NCBI RefSeq assembly: GCF_001261735.1
Contig: NZ_CVRP01000009.1
Span: 248,001-312,000 of the forward strand
Direction of reading: 5' to 3'
From: Dysgonomonas sp. BGC7
GTDB lineage: Bacteria > Bacteroidota > Bacteroidia > Bacteroidales > Dysgonomonadaceae
Length of the DNA: 64,000 bases
The notes under the pieces were generated by a model. It did no database searches. It saw only the letters and a list, made by a program, of their open reading frames with translations, and was not told the DNA's origin. Every line of letters starts with the position of its first letter. Position 1 is the first letter of the stretch. The translations under genes and the position numbers were made by a program. Below are positions 35,047 to 44,656 of the stretch, in pieces.

Positions 35047-35185
35047 AGTATTCCGTTTAGATTAAATGAATTAAATTCTTGTTTTAAGTGCATCGCTTTT
35101 CTTTTTTTAATGAAGCACAAAATAAGAAGAGTTTTATTGTATGGTAATTTAGATTTAATTAAGGATTGGTTAAATAATGTGTTTC

Positions 35186-36523
35186 TTATCTTTGAAGTCT
35201 TGCTTTTTCTTTATTCCATGTAGTTGCAGTAAACAGAATAGATAAAACACAAGCTCCAACTAGAATGATGAACATATAGTCCCACGATAAATGTTCTACT
35301 ACAAATCCCAGGCCTATATTCGCAAATAAGGATGTCCCGAGAAAGTAACCGAAGAACCCTGTTAGTCCGGCAGCTGTACCGGCAGCTTTTTTAGGAACAA
35401 GGTCTAGGGCCTGTACTCCTATTAGCATAACAGGACCATAGATAAGAAATCCAATTGCAATAAGTGCTATATTGTCAACTATGATATTTCCTGCTGGATT
35501 TTTCCAGTATACTATTACAGCAATCATAGTTAATAACATATAGATAATAATAGCAGGAGCGCGTCTTCCTTTAAATATCTTATCTGAAATCCATCCGCAC
35601 AGAAGAGTGCCCGGTATACCTGCATATTCATAAGCAAAATAGGCCCACCCTGATTCTTTGACAGAGAATCCTTTAGCATCTTCCAGATATGCCGGAGCCC
35701 AATCTAATACACCATATCGTACCAGATATATGAACGCATTAGCAAAGGCAATAAGCCAAAGCAGTTTGTTGTTTAATACATATTTAAGAAATATTTCTTT
35801 GGTAGTTAATTCTTCTTCCTGACTTTTTGTGTAATCGGCCGGATAATCATCTTTATAAGCTTCTATGTTTGGTAAACCACACGATTGAGGAGTGTCTCTG
35901 ATCAGTAAATAGGCTATGAATGCAACTATAATAGCTACAAAGGCAGGGAAATATAGTTTGCTATGCCAGTCTCCGAAAATAGCAACCCCTAAAATAGCCA
36001 GAGGACCTATTATACCTCCTCCAACATTATGGGCTACATTCCAAATAGACATTTTAGTTCCTCTTTCTTTGATTGAAAACCAATGTACCATGACTCGTCC
36101 GCAAGGAGCCCATCCCATACCCTGAAACCATCCGTTTATAAAAAACAGAACGAACATAACTACTACGGATGAGGTGAGGACAGGTATTAGTCCTAAAAAA
36201 GCAAGAGTAAGGGCTGACAGAAGAAGTCCTAAAGGAAGAAATATTCTTGCATTACTCCTGTCGGAAACACTTCCCATAATAAACTTACTGATACCATAGG
36301 CAATTGAAACCGCCGAAAGGACGATGCCTAAAGCGGCTTTAGAAAAGCCTTCTTCTATGAGGTCGGGCATTATTAGTGAGAAGTTTTTTCTTACTAAATA
36401 ATATCCGGCATAACCAATAAATATACCCAGAAAGACTTGTAAGCGTAATTTTTTATACTCTTTGTCTATTTTCTCGTCGGGTAATAAATCTTTGTGTGCT
36501 GGTGGTTTTAAAAAATTGAACAT
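35186..36523 (-). CDS. glpT: Glycerol-3-phosphate/phosphate antiporter GlpT (MFS)
   Basis: 445 residues and highly similar in layout to E. coli Glp[66 protein letters not shown] and [18 protein letters not shown] are all recognisable. The two substrate-binding arginines of GlpT are kept in YYLVRKNF and in [10 protein letters not shown]. Twelve membrane segments are expected. It imports glycerol-3-phosphate in exchange for phosphate across the inner membrane. It lies between the GDPD gene and susC, and candidate GlpR operators precede it (36595-36650). Confidence 0.95.
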   Translation of the reverse strand: MFNFLKPPAHKDLLPDEKIDKEYKKLRLQVFLGIFIGYAGYYLVRKNFSLIMPDLIEEGFSKAALGIVLSAVSIAYGISKFIMGSVSDRSNARIFLPLGLLLSALTLAFLGLIPVLTSSVVVMFVLFFINGWFQGMGWAPCGRVMVHWFSIKERGTKMSIWNVAHNVGGGIIGPLAILGVAIFGDWHSKLYFPAFVAIIVAFIAYLLIRDTPQSCGLPNIEAYKDDYPADYTKSQEEELTTKEIFLKYVLNNKLLWLIAFANAFIYLVRYGVLDWAPAYLEDAKGFSVKESGWAYFAYEYAGIPGTLLCGWISDKIFKGRRAPAIIIYMLLTMIAVIVYWKNPAGNIIVDNIALIAIGFLIYGPVMLIGVQALDLVPKKAAGTAAGLTGFFGYFLGTSLFANIGLGFVVEHLSWDYMFIILVGACVLSILFTATTWNKEKARLQR

Positions 36524-36594
36524 GATATTAATCGTAAATTGGTATTGTATTTAAGCTTATTAGTACATATGATAAAAAAAGTCCATAAATATCT

Positions 36595-36650
36595 TATCGA
36601 AATTAAATCGAAAGCCATTCACAAAGAAACGAATTTTTTCGAAATAAAAT
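36595..36650. promoter_or_regulatory. Candidate GlpR operator region upstream of glpT
   Basis: TATCGAAATTAAATCGAAA (36595-36613) and AACGAATTTTTTCGAAAT (36628-36645) contain repeated TTCGAAAT/ATCGAAA half-sites. The same two elements occur upstream of glpA (44657-44700). DeoR-family GlpR proteins elsewhere also bind repeated TTCG-containing half-sites. Confidence 0.5.
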
Positions 36651-36691
36651 AATAATAGATGTTATTTTTAATAAATGATTTCTTTTTTATA

Positions 36692-37600
36692 TTATAATTC
36701 CTTGAATAAGTTTGGGTAGTCTGAGATAATTCCGTCTACATTCATATCTTTTAAGCGCTTTATTTCGCTAATTGTGTTTACTGTCCACGGCAAAATTTTT
36801 ACATTTAGAGAGTGGCAATACTGAATCATTTCATCGGTAACCATTGTGTATTCTGGGCTGTAAGTATGAGGAATGAAGCCTAGTGTCTCAAATTGTTGTT
36901 TTACACTTTCATTATCTTTCTTGCTTACAAGTAAAGAAGTCTTGATATCCGGATATTTATTGTGTATAATCTGTAGGGCTCTCATGTCGAAAGATTGTAC
37001 AACTGTTCTGTTTCGGATACCATTGTCTGTAATTGCTTTTATGGCGAGGATTACAAATTCTTCCACAGGCGGATGGTTGATATTATCCCCTTTTTGAGAT
37101 GATTTTATCTCTATGTTGTAAAGCATTGATTTCCCTTTTCTATGGGCGTGCTCTTCGGAGGCTTTTATTAGGTCTGAAAGTAATGGTTTAGATGCAGCAA
37201 TACTTTTCTTTTGAGGGAAATCCGGATTGTTTTTTATACCGACATCATATTTTCGTATGCTGTCATATGTCATGGTGTATAAGAGCCGTTTCTTTGCTTC
37301 TGAGGTTGTTAAGAATTTGCCTTCCGGAGTAGTTGTTATTTTATCGTTGAAGTATGGGTCATGCGATACGATTACTTTTTTATCTTTAGATATTTGAAGG
37401 TCTAACTCTAGTGTCACTACGTCTCTGTCTATAGCGTCTATCATGGCAGGTATTGTGTTTTCAGGCATAAGGCCTCTTCCTCCTCTGTGAGCTTCTGTGT
37501 CGAAGACTGGTTGGGGTTTGGTGTTGTTTGTTATATTTTCCCTTGTTTTGCATCCTAAAAGAAATGCAGAACAGGCTGTAACTAAAAGTATCTTCTTCAT
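36692..37600 (-). CDS. Glycerophosphodiester phosphodiesterase, lipoprotein
   Basis: 302 residues from ATG 37600; the longer frame to 37723 is AT-rich leader. The lipobox is FLLGC (Cys17). GDPD catalytic motifs are complete: HRGG 38-41, PENT 46-49, Glu65 and Asp67 in LELDL, and His80 in SHDP. It hydrolyses glycerophosphodiesters to glycerol-3-phosphate and an alcohol. As a lipoprotein it would act in the periplasm or at the surface and feed GlpT, the next gene 168 bases downstream. It is divergent from the CocE-type esterase gene. Confidence 0.95.
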   Translation of the reverse strand: MKKILLVTACSAFLLGCKTRENITNNTKPQPVFDTEAHRGGRGLMPENTIPAMIDAIDRDVVTLELDLQISKDKKVIVSHDPYFNDKITTTPEGKFLTTSEAKKRLLYTMTYDSIRKYDVGIKNNPDFPQKKSIAASKPLLSDLIKASEEHAHRKGKSMLYNIEIKSSQKGDNINHPPVEEFVILAIKAITDNGIRNRTVVQSFDMRALQIIHNKYPDIKTSLLVSKKDNESVKQQFETLGFIPHTYSPEYTMVTDEMIQYCHSLNVKILPWTVNTISEIKRLKDMNVDGIISDYPNLFKEL

Positions 37601-37691
37601 CTTGTTTGTTTTGATATTTAATCTGATATGATTCAAAATATTTTTTCTGTATAACTGCTTGTAAAAATAATAAAATTTCAAATCAAAATAT

Positions 37692-37713
37692 AAATATTTC
37701 GAATTAAATAAAT
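37692..37713. promoter_or_regulatory. Candidate GlpR-type site between GDPD and esterase genes
   Basis: AAATATTTCGAATTAAAT is similar to the candidate sites at glpT and glpA. It lies in the 208-base divergent intergenic region, so it could control both genes. Confidence 0.35.
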
Positions 37714-37808
37714 TGTGTTTCAAATATGTTAAGAATACTCTTTGGTATGGTTGCTTATTTTGCTTTTCGGTTAAATGTTTGTTATTTTGTATGAAAATGT
37801 CTAATGTT

Positions 37809-39686
37809 ATGAATTTGAAGCTGTCCGTATTGAATATCCTTTTTGTACTCCCTGTTTTACTTTGGGCTCAAGCATCTCAAGAAGCATGGATTAGAGATAA
37901 TTATGTAAAAAGCGAATATATGATTCCGATGAGAGATGGAGTTCGTTTATACACAGCTGTGTATGCTCCTGTGGATAGAGGGGAGAATCATCCGTTTCTT
38001 CTAACCCGCACTCCTTATTCATGTAAGCCCTATGGGGAATCTTTTAAAGAGGCTTTGTGGGATAGCTACTTATATGGGTATATGAAGGAGAAGTATATCT
38101 ATGTTGTACAAGATGTAAGGGGTAAATGGAAAAGTGAGGGCGAATTCGGGAATGTCCGCCCTTTTATTGTTCAAAAACAAAATAATAGAGATATAGATGA
38201 GGCTAGTGATGCATACGATACTGTCGAATGGCTTGTGAAAAATATATCTAATAATAACGGTCGTGTTGGTGTTTTCGGTGTATCTTATCCGGGATTCTAC
38301 TCTACAATGGCAGCAGCTTCTATGCACCCAGCAATAACGGCTGTGAGTCCGCAGGCTCCAGTTTATGATTGGTTTATGGGGGATGATTTTCATCATAACG
38401 GTGCATTTATGATGATGGATGCTTTCCGTTTTTTCGACGGTTTTGGCCATAGGCGACCTTATCCGACAGAGCGAGGTCCTCGTAAGCAGATCTCTTATAA
38501 GACAGATAGCTATTCTTTCTTCTTGAAAACAGGAACACTCAAAAATCTTTCCAGATATTTTGGGGATAGTATTCCCTTTTGGAACGATATGATGAATCAT
38601 CCTGATTATGATGAATGGTGGCAGAACAGGAGTGCTGAAAAGGCGTGTATTGGACTGAAAGTGCCCATGCTGATAGTGGGTGGTCTATTTGATGCAGAAG
38701 ACGGTTATGGAACATGGCATACCTATAGAACTATTAAAGAAGAGTCGAAAGATGCACATTGTCGGTTGGTTATTGGTCCTTGGTCGCATGGAGCATGGAC
38801 AGGAGTGGATGTGTCGTCTTTCGGAGATATTTGCTTTGGATCTAATACGGCAGAGTATTATCAGCACAATATCGAGATACCTTTTTTTAATTATTATCTC
38901 AAAGATAAGGGAAGTCTTGATGGAGTAAAAGATGTTATTGTGTTTTTCTCAGGCGAAAATAAGTGGAAAGAATTTAATTGTTGGCCACCGGCAGATATGA
39001 AAACAACAGATGTTTATTTGTCTTCGGGGGGGAGACTTTCTTTCGAACGGCCTAATGAGAGAAACTCTTTCTCGGAATATGTCTCCGATCCGTCTGTACC
39101 AGTGCCTTTTCTGAATGAAATAGGGCGTAACCGCCCCAAAGAATATATGGTCGCAGATCAGCGTTTTGCTTCTCAAAGACCGGATGTTATTGTTTTCGAA
39201 ACTGATGTTCTGTCGAAAGACCTTGTGCTTGCTGGGCCTCTTATGGTTGATCTGAAAGCATCTATATCCACGACTGATGCAGATTTTATAGTGAAGATTA
39301 TAGATGTATTCCCCGATGATTTCAGATATAATAATAATACATGCAACCACTTGGGTAAGAAAACCGTGATGGGTGGATACCAAATGATGGTAAGAGGAGA
39401 TGTTATGAGAGGACGCTATCGTAACAGCTTCTCAACTCCTGAAGCCTTTATCCCCTTTGTCCCTTCAAATGTAAAGTTTGAACTGACAGATATTGCTCAT
39501 ACTTTTCGGAAAGGACACAAGCTTATGATTCAGATACAAAGTACGTGGTTTCCTCTTGTGGACAGAAATCCACAGCAACTTGTAAATATATATAATTGTT
39601 CTGAAGATGATTTTGTCAAGTCTGTTGTAAGGGTATATCATCAGGCAGATCTGGCTTCTAAAATAACGCTGCCTGTTTTAAACTGA
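37809..39686 (+). CDS. CocE/NonD family esterase (X-Pro/alpha-amino-acid ester hydrolase type), secreted
   Basis: 625 residues from ATG 37809, chosen because a clean signal peptide (MNLKLSVLNILFVLPVLLWA) starts there; ATGs at 37791 and 37797 are alternatives. The alpha/beta hydrolase core shows VQDVRGKWKSEGEF, the nucleophile elbow GVSYPGF, the acid in GGLFDAEDGYGTW and the His in GPWSHGAW. A C-terminal jelly-roll domain (PLMVDLKASISTTDADFIVKI) completes the family layout of cocaine esterase and alpha-amino-acid ester hydrolases. The natural substrate is unknown. It is the only plus-strand gene in the glycerophosphate region, divergent from GDPD. Confidence 0.87.
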   Translation: MNLKLSVLNILFVLPVLLWAQASQEAWIRDNYVKSEYMIPMRDGVRLYTAVYAPVDRGENHPFLLTRTPYSCKPYGESFKEALWDSYLYGYMKEKYIYVVQDVRGKWKSEGEFGNVRPFIVQKQNNRDIDEASDAYDTVEWLVKNISNNNGRVGVFGVSYPGFYSTMAAASMHPAITAVSPQAPVYDWFMGDDFHHNGAFMMMDAFRFFDGFGHRRPYPTERGPRKQISYKTDSYSFFLKTGTLKNLSRYFGDSIPFWNDMMNHPDYDEWWQNRSAEKACIGLKVPMLIVGGLFDAEDGYGTWHTYRTIKEESKDAHCRLVIGPWSHGAWTGVDVSSFGDICFGSNTAEYYQHNIEIPFFNYYLKDKGSLDGVKDVIVFFSGENKWKEFNCWPPADMKTTDVYLSSGGRLSFERPNERNSFSEYVSDPSVPVPFLNEIGRNRPKEYMVADQRFASQRPDVIVFETDVLSKDLVLAGPLMVDLKASISTTDADFIVKIIDVFPDDFRYNNNTCNHLGKKTVMGGYQMMVRGDVMRGRYRNSFSTPEAFIPFVPSNVKFELTDIAHTFRKGHKLMIQIQSTWFPLVDRNPQQLVNIYNCSEDDFVKSVVRVYHQADLASKITLPVLN

Positions 39687-39783
39687 GCCGATGGGCTCTC
39701 TGTGAAAGCCTTAAACGTTGAGGTGTGAATATTCTGTTACTGCCTTTCAATAAGGTAGTAAAAAAATCTGTACTTTTTGGTAA

Positions 39784-39957
39784 CTATATTTTCTTAACGA
39801 TCTGAGTTATATCTACCAAGCTAAAAGCCTCTCTCAATATTCTTAATACTTCAGAATAAGTAGGAGTAAGTTCTTTCATTGCTTCTTGTTGTATATCAAA
39901 TCTATATTCTCTTATGTTGGAATTCTGAGAATTGTCTAAGCTATAAGTCTTTGTCAT
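39784..39957 (-). CDS. Possible small protein of 57 residues
   Basis: A short open frame from ATG 39957 to TAG 39784-39786 encodes a charged helical protein (NIREYRFDIQQEAMKEL, then YSEVLRILREAFSLVDI). Its composition looks protein-like: heptad-like leucines and isoleucines, balanced charge and no runs of rare residues. The leader is A-rich, as usual for Bacteroidota ribosome binding. I do not recognise a family. It lies in the 640-base gap between the esterase gene and glpC. Real coding status is uncertain. Confidence 0.45.
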   Translation of the reverse strand: MTKTYSLDNSQNSNIREYRFDIQQEAMKELTPTYSEVLRILREAFSLVDITQIVKKI

Positions 39958-40325
39958 AACATGTTTTTTATAAAGTTAATTATAGTGTTTTCTAAAATAA
40001 ACAAAACAGGACGAAAAGTAAAACAGAAACATTAAACTCTATTGTCTGCTTGCTTTTTCTGCTCTCATAGTAAATATACTAATTTTAAAGTCTTTTAGCA
40101 AATATTCTTGCTTGTAAATATTGTTTTTTGTTTCGATTTGTTTCTTTTTTTTGCTGATATTGTTTTAATATTATGATATACAGCATTTTGTCGTATTTCG
40201 TATATGTAATATATATCTAATAATTCTTGTTTGGATTATGATGTCCGATTGTAATTCGAATATTTATGTTTTGAACAGTAATTCATGTGCGAAAGTATAT
40301 TCGAAATACCTGTATGATTTTACAA
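39958..40325. other. AT-rich intergenic region
   Basis: 368 bases downstream of glpC with no supportable gene. It contains several TTTCG/TTCGAA motifs (around 40190-40310) similar to the candidate GlpR half-sites, without a clear promoter. Confidence 0.5.
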
Positions 40326-41540
40326 TCATTCGATAGCTTGAGCAATGATAGATAAAGGATGCTCACATTTTTTTGTTGTAGACATTTCTATCTGCCATTT
40401 GCAGGTTTCGCAATCGGTGACAACATAGTCATAGTCATCAGCTTCTATTTGCTTGAATAAAGAGGCTCCTATATCCTGAGATGTTTTATAATTCTCTTTT
40501 TTAAACCCGTAAGTTCCTGCAATACCGCAACATTGCGAATCGAGAATAGTTAATTCTATATTCGGTATCAGCTTGAGCAATTCGATCGAATAATAAGACC
40601 AGCCAAGTTTCTCCATATGACATGGAGTGTGGTAGGCAACTTTTATTTTTTTGTTCTTTAGTTTTGGCTTTACATCCGAAGTACTGAACAGGCGATACAG
40701 ATAGCGTGTTGCCAGTTCTACATTGTCTCTTATGTCCGCATTGTTTATATTTAGCAGGTGTGGATATTCGTCACGAATAGTGAAAGTACAGGTCGAAGAG
40801 GTGGCTACTACCGGTATTTTATTGTCTATAACCGATTCTCTTATCGAAGCGATGTTTGTCTCTGCTTGCTTTTTGGCTTGTTTTATCAATCCGTTGGATA
40901 TAAGGGCTACACCACAGCATTTTTCTTTGCGCAGCAATTGTACGCCTATGTTGAGCGAGTTAAATACTTTTACAAGATCTTTTCCTAGCTGAGGATTATT
41001 GTAATTTACATAACACCCATGAAAGTAGCTGACTTGTTTTTCGTATTTTTTTTGAGTTTCTGCTTGCTTTTTATACCACCTTTCGAATGTGCCCGAAGAA
41101 TATTTAGGGAAACTTCTGTGATGGTCTATGTCCAATGTTATGTCCAATGCCATTTTTACTGGTTTCAATCCCAATGCTAGATTTACGATTGGAGCAAAAG
41201 GGGTGGACAGGGTACCTACAAGGTCTGTATTGGCTAATATAAAGTCTCTTACTTTAGGTCTTTCCTTGCTGTACTTTATACGAGCCGATTGTATAATATC
41301 TCCAATTTTTACATTGGAAGGACATGCAACCTCGCATCTCTTACAGTTGATACAATATTTTAATGCCTCATCGTAGAAGTTCTCTTTTTTCAATCTGAGT
41401 CTTTCTCCATCGGGGCCGGCTTGTTTCGGGCCCGGATAATCCGGGTTGACAGCGGCTACAGGGCAATAAACTGTACAAATTGTACATTTTATGCATTGCT
41501 CGAAATTATTTTCGCTTATATTATGTTGTTGTAAATTCAT
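40326..41540 (-). CDS. glpC: Anaerobic glycerol-3-phosphate dehydrogenase subunit C
   Basis: 404 residues. Two [4Fe-4S] ferredoxin motifs are near the N-terminus: CIKCTICTVYCP and CINCKRCEVACP. Two CCG domains follow (CCGVALISNG, and HTPCHMEKLG with SQCCGIAGTYG), which bind further cofactor. GlpC anchors GlpAB to the membrane and passes electrons to quinone in anaerobic G3P oxidation. It is the last gene of glpABC, but 189 bases separate it from glpB, where a dispersed repeat has been inserted. Confidence 0.95.
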   Translation of the reverse strand: MNLQQHNISENNFEQCIKCTICTVYCPVAAVNPDYPGPKQAGPDGERLRLKKENFYDEALKYCINCKRCEVACPSNVKIGDIIQSARIKYSKERPKVRDFILANTDLVGTLSTPFAPIVNLALGLKPVKMALDITLDIDHHRSFPKYSSGTFERWYKKQAETQKKYEKQVSYFHGCYVNYNNPQLGKDLVKVFNSLNIGVQLLRKEKCCGVALISNGLIKQAKKQAETNIASIRESVIDNKIPVVATSSTCTFTIRDEYPHLLNINNADIRDNVELATRYLYRLFSTSDVKPKLKNKKIKVAYHTPCHMEKLGWSYYSIELLKLIPNIELTILDSQCCGIAGTYGFKKENYKTSQDIGASLFKQIEADDYDYVVTDCETCKWQIEMSTTKKCEHPLSIIAQAIE

Positions 41541-41592
41541 ATTTTCAGCTAATTTATTATGCTAATCAAAGGTTGATTTATATAAAATAAGA

Positions 41593-41630
41593 TTTTAACT
41601 AAAACCTGACAAACTTGTACGCTTTTCTTC
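41593..41630 (+). repeat. Dispersed repeat, copy 3
   Basis: Matches 35 of 38 positions of the copy at 19221-19258. It lies between glpB and glpC and is followed 42 bases later by a strong hairpin. Confidence 0.7.
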
Positions 41631-41672
41631 TTCTTTTGTAATTGTCATTATTTCCTCCTTTCGGCTTAACCT

Positions 41673-41704
41673 AAGCCTCCACTTCGGGGAAGTGGGAGGG
41701 GCTT
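41673..41704. repeat. Strong hairpin between glpB and glpC
   Basis: AAGCCTCCACTTC (41673-41685) pairs with GAAGTGGGAGGGGCTT (41689-41704) with small bulges and a 3-base loop. No T-tract follows in either direction. It may be part of the repeat element or an mRNA stabiliser within the operon. Confidence 0.5.
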
Positions 41705-41729
41705 GTATAGATAAATGTTTTAATATCAG

Positions 41730-42992
41730 CTATTGATTCGCATTCTTTAAAATGGTGTCGGCAATATGTAATGCACTCAGTATTGAGACACCTGCACCAC
41801 AGCCTTCTTTAATTCCGTTGAACCCTTCCAGAATGGCTCCTGCCACATACAGATTCTCTATTGGCCTGCCATTTTTGAGACCATTAAAACTGCTATTCGT
41901 TTTCACTCCGAAAGATTGATAACCTTGCGTATCGAACATATTAGTTCTATACCACTCTTGCCTGTTGTTAGCATATGATGTGTCGAGTCCGAATACAGGT
42001 TCATATATAGAGTCTTGAGTCGCTATTAGGCCTTGGCTAAAGTAGCTTCCTGTGGCCAATACGACGTCCTTTCCTGTAAAAGGGATGTCTCCGTGATTGT
42101 ATGAATAAACTTTTTTTACCAGATTGTTATCTATTTCTGCTCTTTTCACACTGTCGCCAAGCATATATACTCCCCCCGATTTGATGAAGAAATTGTGTAA
42201 ATATTGTTGCGTATGTATTCCGACGATGGATGGAGGCAGAGTCGGTATCAGGACGAACGGCTTATCCACTTCTTTTTTTATAATTTCTATAGTGTCATCA
42301 TCGAGCCCTAAACATGCCGGAAAAATGATTGCGTCGCAATCCGCACTCTCTCTCTTCAATAGTTGGGTTAATTCTGATAAATTATTTTTCTTATCGAGGA
42401 CTCTTGCAATATTTGTCGAGCGCATCTCACTAGGATTTCTTCGCAAAAGATCGAGATCGGGTAGGTTGAATAAATGAATATTGCTTTCTGTTCCCAGTTT
42501 GAGAAATTCGTCTGCAATAAATCGTGGATAAAAATCTAAAAATCCTATAGGGTTGAATATTGCAACTCTTTTCCAAGGTAGCTTATCCTTGCTTTGGCTT
42601 GTTGCAAAGTCGGCGGAGCTCAACCAGGTCGATTTTAGATTACCCATTGGAGTAACTCTATAATGATTTTCTTTAGCAGAACCTTGAACAGGTACTCCTA
42701 TCTCTTGTAAGTACTTTTGTGCAAAAAGAGCTAACTCAGAAAATCTTTCTTCTCCAAGCTTCGCATATGGATGGTTTGGGTAACTTTCTGTAAGACTTTT
42801 TATTGCAGAAAGCGGACTTGTGACCTCTGTGCCATCAGGCAAGGTGTTTAAAAGATCATAAGATCCTGATGAAAAGTGAAGTGCACTTTGTCCCGAAGAT
42901 ATTATTACGCAACGTTGTCCTTGTTGCGATAAACGAATACCACAAATTAGTCCGGCTAATCCGCCTCCTATGATGATAGTGTCAAATTTCAT
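41730..42992 (-). CDS. glpB: Anaerobic glycerol-3-phosphate dehydrogenase subunit B
   Basis: 420 residues from ATG 42992. The FAD-binding start is MKFDTIIIGGGLAGL (GGGLAG from residue 9), followed by a GlpB-like HFSSGSYDLL segment and a C-terminal NLYVAGAILEGFNGIKEGCG. It works with GlpA in the catalytic dimer that oxidises G3P to dihydroxyacetone phosphate. The start codon overlaps the glpA stop by one base (TAATG), so translation is coupled. A start at 43043 would overlap glpA by 50 bases and is not needed. Confidence 0.93.
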   Translation of the reverse strand: MKFDTIIIGGGLAGLICGIRLSQQGQRCVIISSGQSALHFSSGSYDLLNTLPDGTEVTSPLSAIKSLTESYPNHPYAKLGEERFSELALFAQKYLQEIGVPVQGSAKENHYRVTPMGNLKSTWLSSADFATSQSKDKLPWKRVAIFNPIGFLDFYPRFIADEFLKLGTESNIHLFNLPDLDLLRRNPSEMRSTNIARVLDKKNNLSELTQLLKRESADCDAIIFPACLGLDDDTIEIIKKEVDKPFVLIPTLPPSIVGIHTQQYLHNFFIKSGGVYMLGDSVKRAEIDNNLVKKVYSYNHGDIPFTGKDVVLATGSYFSQGLIATQDSIYEPVFGLDTSYANNRQEWYRTNMFDTQGYQSFGVKTNSSFNGLKNGRPIENLYVAGAILEGFNGIKEGCGAGVSILSALHIADTILKNANQ

Positions 42993-44620
42993 TAGTCTTC
43001 GTTTTTTTGTAAACTTAATCCGCAAATGCTCTCGTATACCCAACTTGTATATTCACTTTCGCGCAATGTATCTCCCCATGCCACGGGATGTACTCCTTTC
43101 CATCGTTCGTTAAGAAAAGACGCGATATCAGCTTTTGCTCTTTTTGTGCAGAAAGAATCGGTGTCACCCATTACTCCCGCAGCTCTGCATGCGCATAGTT
43201 CTCCTTGACAGGTTCCCATACCTACGCGGGTTCTGCGTCGTAAGTCGACAAGGCTTTTCACATTAAGTTCTTTCAAAGCATATTTTACTTCTCCCACCGA
43301 AACTTCTTCACATTCACATACCAAGCTATTGTCAAAAAGAGTGTTCGAAGAAAGTCTTTCTGCCATATCTCCGTGTCGGTAGCTCGCTGACTCTCGTTGG
43401 GCATGTGGCAACGAGATTATTTTTTTATTTATATCTTCTATATTCTCTCTCGAACCGGGTAGATTTTCGGTCGCTGTTGTACATTGTTGATTTACATTTA
43501 GTTTCTCGCAGATCAGATTTGTAGTCCATTCTGCCATTAGTCTGTATGTCATTAGTTTACCTCCGGTTATAGTAATGTATCCGTCTAATCCATCTCTCTT
43601 TTTATGGTCTAGCAATACAATACCTCTACTCACATTTCGTCCGGTAGGATCATTGTCGGCAGCCACTAAGGGTCTTACACCTGCATAGGCACGTAGTATA
43701 CGTGTTCGGTTTAATTTTGGAGCCAGTTTTTCCCCTTCCCGTATGAGCAAGTCTACTTCTTCGGGAGTTATAACCATATTGTCTATCTGATCGTAAGGTA
43801 TATTGCTCGATGTTGTTCCAATCAGAGAAATAGTATCGCCTGGAACTAGAATATCGGCATCGGCAGGTTTTCGGCATCGGTTGAGTACCATTCCGTTCAC
43901 TCTGTGTCCAAATATAAGAAGAGCACCTTTTGCCGGAAGCATTTTTATTTTTATTCCTGCCAATTCTGAAATATGTTGCCCCCATATTCCTCCGGCATTG
44001 ACAATGACGGAACCATATATTTCTTTTGTTTCTTTCGTTTTGTGGTTCAAAACTTTTACTCCGACAACTCTGTCTTGTTCTATTATCATATTTACCACCT
44101 CGTGGTAAGTCAGTACATCTGCTCCGTGCGCTTTGGCATCTATCATATTGGATGCAGTCAGGCGAAATGGATCTACTGATCCGTCCGGAACTCTGACAGC
44201 CCCAAGTATAGCCGTATTGGCAGAAGGTTCTAATAATAATGCTTCTTTAGGATCTATAATATTTGCCTGAATTCCTGCTTTTAAACAGGCTTCTACAAAT
44301 TTGGGCTGATAATTTATATCATCTTCGGGCAGTGTTAAGAATAGTCCGTCTGTTTCTTCTATGCAATGGCTGGCTATTCTTTTCAGAATCATATTTTCTT
44401 TAATACATTCTTCGGCAGACTCCATATCTGTAACTGCATAACGAGCTCCACTATGTAATAGCCCATGATTGCGTCCGGTGGCTCCGGTGGCTATATCATA
44501 GCGTTCTATTAATAGTGTGCGTAACCCTCTTCGGGAACAGTCGCGAGCAACACCGGCTCCTGTAGCTCCTCCACCAATAATAATTACGTCAAATGGATCT
44601 GAATGGTTTGTTAATCCCAT
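42992..44620 (-). CDS. glpA: Anaerobic glycerol-3-phosphate dehydrogenase subunit A
   Basis: 542 residues from ATG 44620. The dinucleotide-binding motif GGGATG is at residues 16-21, followed by GATGRNHGLLHSGARYAV, typical of G3P dehydrogenases. The C-terminal region carries a BFD-like [2Fe-2S] domain with CECEEVSVGEV and GTCQGELCACRAAG, which separates GlpA from the aerobic GlpD. It oxidises G3P to DHAP with FAD, with GlpB and GlpC. The next gene upstream is glpF, 111 bases away; candidate GlpR sites fill that gap. Confidence 0.95.
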   Translation of the reverse strand: MGLTNHSDPFDVIIIGGGATGAGVARDCSRRGLRTLLIERYDIATGATGRNHGLLHSGARYAVTDMESAEECIKENMILKRIASHCIEETDGLFLTLPEDDINYQPKFVEACLKAGIQANIIDPKEALLLEPSANTAILGAVRVPDGSVDPFRLTASNMIDAKAHGADVLTYHEVVNMIIEQDRVVGVKVLNHKTKETKEIYGSVIVNAGGIWGQHISELAGIKIKMLPAKGALLIFGHRVNGMVLNRCRKPADADILVPGDTISLIGTTSSNIPYDQIDNMVITPEEVDLLIREGEKLAPKLNRTRILRAYAGVRPLVAADNDPTGRNVSRGIVLLDHKKRDGLDGYITITGGKLMTYRLMAEWTTNLICEKLNVNQQCTTATENLPGSRENIEDINKKIISLPHAQRESASYRHGDMAERLSSNTLFDNSLVCECEEVSVGEVKYALKELNVKSLVDLRRRTRVGMGTCQGELCACRAAGVMGDTDSFCTKRAKADIASFLNERWKGVHPVAWGDTLRESEYTSWVYESICGLSLQKNED

Positions 44621-44656
44621 ACTACTTATTTTAATGAATGTATTGTGATGCAAAAT

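Noticed and set aside
39685-39698. GAGCC/GGCTC hairpin at the end of the CocE-type gene as a terminator.
   Set aside because: The stem is only 5 bases and no T-tract follows.
42992-43043. Longer glpB starting at 43043.
   Set aside because: It would overlap glpA by 50 bases, while ATG 42992 begins right at the FAD motif and overlaps the stop by one base.
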